Assembly: GCA_910587905.1 (NCBI GenBank)
Contig: CAJUOF010000117.1
Span: forward strand, 1 to 8,498
Reading direction: 5' to 3'
DNA from: an uncultured Lachnospiraceae bacterium
Lineage (GTDB): Bacteria > Bacillota_A > Clostridia > Lachnospirales > Lachnospiraceae
DNA length: 8,498 nucleotides
Shown here: in pieces, positions 6,659 to 8,498 of the stretch
How positions within the stretch are numbered: the stretch's first letter is position 1
How the letters are laid out: every line of letters starts with the position of its first letter
Notes under the pieces: generated by a model
Databases searched by the model: none
The model's input: the letters and a program-made list of their open reading frames with translations, nothing else
Told to the model about the DNA's origin: nothing
Translations under genes and position numbers: made by a program

Positions 6659-7143
6659 ATGGGAAAGAGACGGCCAGGTACGGTCTTTTGATCGCCCTGG
6701 CATTTATTTTCAGCTATCTTGAGAGTGTGGTCATGGTGCCGGTTCCGGTGCCGGGAATCAAGCTGGGCCTTGCCAATCTGGTGGTGCTTGCGGCCCTTTA
6801 CCGGATGGGAAATGGTCCTGCCGCTCTGGTTTCTGTGGTCCGGGTGGTGCTTGCCGGGCTTACCTTCCAGAATACTATGATGATGCTTTACAGTCTGGCG
6901 GGATGTACGTTGAGCTTGCTTGTCATGGTTCTTTTAAAAAGAACCGGGCGGTTCGGCATGGCGGGGATCAGTGTGGCCGGGGGCGTCATGCACAATTTGG
7001 GCCAGCTTTTGGTGGCGGCGGCGGTGCTGGAGACCTCGGCACTTCTGTATTATTTTCCAGCACTTCTGGTGTCCGGATGCGTGTCCGGGATCGCAATCGG
7101 TGTGGCCGGGGCGGAGGTGGTGAAACGACTTCCTAGGACATAG
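6655..7143 (+). CDS. Gx transporter family membrane protein (Hpre_diP_synt_I type)
   Basis: This 162-residue integral membrane protein belongs to the family often labelled Gx transporter or heptaprenyl diphosphate synthase component I. The family resembles ECF-type S components in size and topology, and the enzyme name is probably misleading. About five hydrophobic segments are visible (8-30, 36-70, 75-95, 103-125, 130-156). Family signatures are VPGIKLGLANLVVLAALY (32-49) and AGGVMHNLGQLLVAAAVL (108-125). It starts at ATG 6655 in a four-base ATGA overlap with the acetyltransferase stop, with AAGGAAGGCGG (6636-6646) upstream. Its TAG is followed at once by a terminator. The NusG-II and Gx pair is a recurring one in Firmicutes near apbE, rnf and extracellular electron transfer genes; a role in flavin or quinone-related transport is possible but unproven. 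Confidence 0.87.
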   Translation: MNGKETARYGLLIALAFIFSYLESVVMVPVPVPGIKLGLANLVVLAALYRMGNGPAALVSVVRVVLAGLTFQNTMMMLYSLAGCTLSLLVMVLLKRTGRFGMAGISVAGGVMHNLGQLLVAAAVLETSALLYYFPALLVSGCVSGIAIGVAGAEVVKRLPRT

Positions 7144-7174
7144 AAAAACGGCAGGGGATTCCCTGCCGCTTTTT
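7144..7174. terminator. Bidirectional terminator between the Gx gene and rnpB
   Basis: CGGCAGGG (7149-7156) pairs perfectly with CCCTGCCG (7161-7168) around a GATT loop. It is flanked by AAAAA (7144-7148) on the left and CTTTTT (7169-7174) on the right, so it can terminate the + strand operon, whose last stop codon ends at 7143, and the - strand rnpB transcript. Confidence 0.92.
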
Positions 7175-7547
7175 GAGTAGAACTGTAAGCCGGGTTCTGT
7201 CGTGAATGGCCATCTATCTAGGCCTGCCGTCGCCGACAGGCTCGAGCGACCTACCCGAAAGCAGACGGGCCGCCTTATGCTCTCTGTTCGGTCTTGCTTC
7301 GGATGGGGTTTACATATGCCCCTCCTGTTGCCAGGAGGGCGGTAGTCTCTTACACTGCCCTTCCAACCTTACCGGCCTGAGGCCGGCGGTACATTTCTGT
7401 TGCACTGTCCTTGGAGTCGCCTCCACCGGATGTTATCCGGCATCCTGCCCTGTGAAGCCCGGACTTTCCTCGTCCGCCGCCCGTTCATGGCAAACGAAAT
7501 TCTCATCTGCCAGGCGGAGCCGGCGTCCGCGGCCATTCATTCTGCTC
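7175..7547 (-). ncRNA. rnpB: RNase P RNA (rnpB), probably class A
   Basis: This is the catalytic RNA of RNase P, which trims the 5' leader from pre-tRNAs. Read on the - strand, it contains the conserved GAGGAAAGTCCGGGCTTC (P4 5' side, about 7454-7471) and ACAGAACCCGGCTTAC (P4 3' side, 7185-7200), which pair, preceded by the conserved TAGATAGATGGCCATTCACG region (about 7203-7222). A central GGAAGGGCAGTGTAAGAG segment (about 7348-7365) fits the P10/P11 conserved region. Ends are estimated: GAGCAGAA at the 5' end can pair with TTCTACTC at the 3' end as helix P1, with one mismatch. The length of about 373 nt is normal. The upstream promoter and downstream terminator agree with these ends. Open frames across this interval are incidental. 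Confidence 0.95.
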
Positions 7548-7554
7548 AGGTGGT

Positions 7555-7583
7555 ATCATAACATAAGATGGGGAGGATTTCAA
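7555..7583 (-). promoter_or_regulatory. rnpB promoter
   Basis: On the - strand a near-consensus sigma-70/sigma-A promoter is visible: TTGAAA (7578-7583), a 17-base spacer, and TATGAT (7555-7560). The expected start about seven bases downstream falls at about 7548, matching the predicted 5' end of the RNase P RNA. Confidence 0.85.
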
Positions 7584-7650
7584 GAATTCCTTGTCCAGAG
7601 TCTCCACATTTTTGCTCTGCAAAAAATACGGAATACAAGGAAAATGAAGC

Positions 7651-7660
7651 CGGAATTCCG
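7651..7660. repeat. Short perfect palindrome in the rnpB-cobW gap
   Basis: CGGAATTCCG (7651-7660) is a perfect 10-bp inverted repeat followed closely by GGCGCC (7663-7668). It lies just upstream of the -35 element of the CobW gene and could be an operator, but palindromes this short occur by chance. I see no Zur-like box. Nothing else recognisable lies in 7584-7671. Confidence 0.25.
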
Positions 7661-7671
7661 GGGGCGCCGCC

Positions 7672-7700
7672 TTGAATTTGGATTTGACTTGTAGTATGAT
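7672..7700 (+). promoter_or_regulatory. Promoter of the CobW-family GTPase gene
   Basis: TTGAAT (7672-7677), a 17-base spacer and TATGAT (7695-7700) form a good sigma-A type promoter. Initiation near 7707 gives a leader of about 36 bases to ATG 7743. It is divergent from the rnpB promoter; the two -35 elements lie 88 bases apart. Confidence 0.8.
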
Positions 7701-7742
7701 ATGGAAGAGACGGAATAACTTTGGAGAAAGGAAGCGTTTTAT

Positions 7743-8498
7743 ATGACGAAAATAGATATTTTTTCCGGATTCTTGGGGGCAGGAAAGACGACTTTGATCA
7801 AGAAGCTGATTGAGGAAGCCTTTCAGGGAGAGAAGCTGGTCCTCATTGAAAATGAATTTGGTGAGATCGCCATTGACGGCGGCTTTCTGAAGGATGCGGG
7901 GATCGAGATCACGGAGATGAATTCCGGCTGTATCTGCTGCAGTCTGGTGGGGGACTTTGGGGAGGCTCTTAAGAAGGTGCTGGGGCAGTTCCATCCGGAC
8001 CGGATCCTGATCGAGCCCTCCGGTGTGGGGAAGTTGAGCGACGTGATCCGTGCGGTGCAGAACCTGCACATGGAGAAGGTTTCCTTAAACAGTTTCACCA
8101 CCGTGGCCGATGCGGGAAAATGTAAAATGTACATGAAGAATTTCGGTGAATTCTACAATGACCAGGTGGAGCATGCAAATTCCATTATCCTGAGCAGGAC
8201 CGGAGACATTTCGGAGAAGAGACTCTCGGAGTGTGTGGCGCTCCTTAAGGAACATAACCAGACGGCCACCGTTATCACCACGCCCTGGGAGAAGCTTTCC
8301 GGAATGCAGATTTTGGAGGCCATGGAGCAGAAAAATACGCTGGAGCAGGAGCTTAAGGAGCTGGAGGCCGAGGCCCACGAGCATCACTCCCATGAGGAAG
8401 AGCATGAGCATCACCACCACGACGGAGAGTGCGGCTGCCACCATCATGAGGAAGGACACGAGCATCATCATCACGACGGGGAGTGCGGCTGCCACCAC
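7743..8498 (+). CDS. CobW/COG0523-family GTPase with His/Cys-rich linker (3' incomplete)
   Basis: This is a metal-chaperone-type P-loop GTPase of the CobW/HypB/UreG group; members deliver or help insert metals such as zinc, cobalt or nickel. The gene runs off the window with no stop after 252 codons, so the C-terminal CobW domain is not seen. Visible motifs are Walker A GFLGAGKTT (9-17), IENEFGE (35-41), the metal-binding G-C63-I-C65-C66 that marks COG0523, and ILIEPSGVG (88-96) as Walker B/switch region. The usual guanine-specificity N-K-x-D is replaced by S-R-T-G-D (151-155). From about 212 the chain becomes His/Glu-rich and ends in two 18-residue repeats of H-E-E-x-H-E-H4-D-G-E-C-G-C-H-H. 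ATG 7743 is supported by AAAGGAAG (7727-7734) and its own promoter. The metal is not predictable from sequence. Confidence 0.92.
   Translation, partial: MTKIDIFSGFLGAGKTTLIKKLIEEAFQGEKLVLIENEFGEIAIDGGFLKDAGIEITEMNSGCICCSLVGDFGEALKKVLGQFHPDRILIEPSGVGKLSDVIRAVQNLHMEKVSLNSFTTVADAGKCKMYMKNFGEFYNDQVEHANSIILSRTGDISEKRLSECVALLKEHNQTATVITTPWEKLSGMQILEAMEQKNTLEQELKELEAEAHEHHSHEEEHEHHHHDGECGCHHHEEGHEHHHHDGECGCHH
8391..8498 (+). repeat. 54-bp tandem repeat coding a His/Cys-rich metal-binding unit
   Basis: Two in-frame 54-bp copies (8391-8444 and 8445-8498) each encode an 18-residue unit differing only at the fourth residue (E or G). The copies differ at several third positions (CAC/CAT, GGA/GGG), so the duplication is not brand new and the protein sequence seems to be kept. 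The second copy ends exactly at the window edge, so more copies may follow. Confidence 0.9.

Noticed and set aside
7206..7694. Open frame of 162 codons on the + strand
   Set aside because: It lies across the antisense of the RNase P RNA, whose conserved core explains the sequence; no protein family features or ribosome binding site.
7503..8069. Open frame of 188 codons on the - strand
   Set aside because: It runs antisense through the CobW GTPase N-terminus and across both promoters; the + strand protein has intact Walker A and C-x-C-C motifs, so this is a shadow.
8085..8498. Hydrophobic-looking - strand open frame (Met/Val/Leu-rich)
   Set aside because: It is the complement of the His-rich repeat (CAT/CAC read backwards gives ATG/GTG); not a membrane protein gene.
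8391..8498. Possible CRISPR-like or intergenic direct repeat
   Set aside because: The two units are directly adjacent with no spacers, in frame, and clearly encode protein repeats.

Overview
The window looks like a contig end from a moderately GC-rich Clostridia genome, probably a gut-type Lachnospiraceae. I infer this from the clostridial rnf gene order C-D-G-E-A-B, the strong Gly/Ala-rich Shine-Dalgarno style (GGAGG, GGGGGG), the NusG-II/Gx-transporter pair, and a His-rich CobW GTPase with a Cys-rich repeat. This is a judgement from gene content, not a database match. Bases 1-19 are not genomic: they match the 3' end of the Illumina read-1 adapter.

Layout. Bases 20-4454 (+) hold a tightly packed rnf operon: 3' half of rnfC, then rnfD, rnfG, rnfE, rnfA and rnfB, with overlaps or short gaps at every junction. 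It encodes the membrane-bound, ion-translocating ferredoxin:NAD+ oxidoreductase. A bidirectional terminator (about 4485-4532) separates it from apbE, which runs convergently on the - strand (4539-5624) and encodes the lipoprotein FMN transferase that would flavinylate RnfD and RnfG. From 5716 a second + strand operon carries a NusG-domain-II membrane-anchored protein, a GNAT acetyltransferase and a Gx-transporter-family membrane protein; it ends in another bidirectional terminator (7144-7174). That terminator also serves rnpB, the RNase P RNA (about 7175-7547, - strand), which has a clear sigma-70-type promoter. A divergent promoter then drives a CobW/COG0523 metallochaperone-type GTPase (7743 to the window end, 3' incomplete) whose His/Cys-rich linker is built from a 54-bp tandem repeat that runs into the edge.

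How the genes fit together. Rnf, ApbE and the NusG-II/Gx pair form a redox neighbourhood centred on extracytoplasmic flavin chemistry. ApbE supplies covalent FMN to RnfD (Thr156 in SSAT) and RnfG, where the acceptor position holds Ser166 instead of the usual Thr. The NusG-II and Gx proteins resemble a pair found in Gram-positive extracellular electron transfer and flavinylation loci, but no flavinylated lipoprotein or NDH-2 is present here. rnpB and the CobW gene are unrelated housekeeping and metal-homeostasis functions.

I did not find a clearly new system. The points most worth checking are the RnfG Thr-to-Ser acceptor, the Cys-rich tails on RnfE and on the NusG-II protein, the altered G4 motif and repeat linker in the CobW protein, and the adapter contamination.
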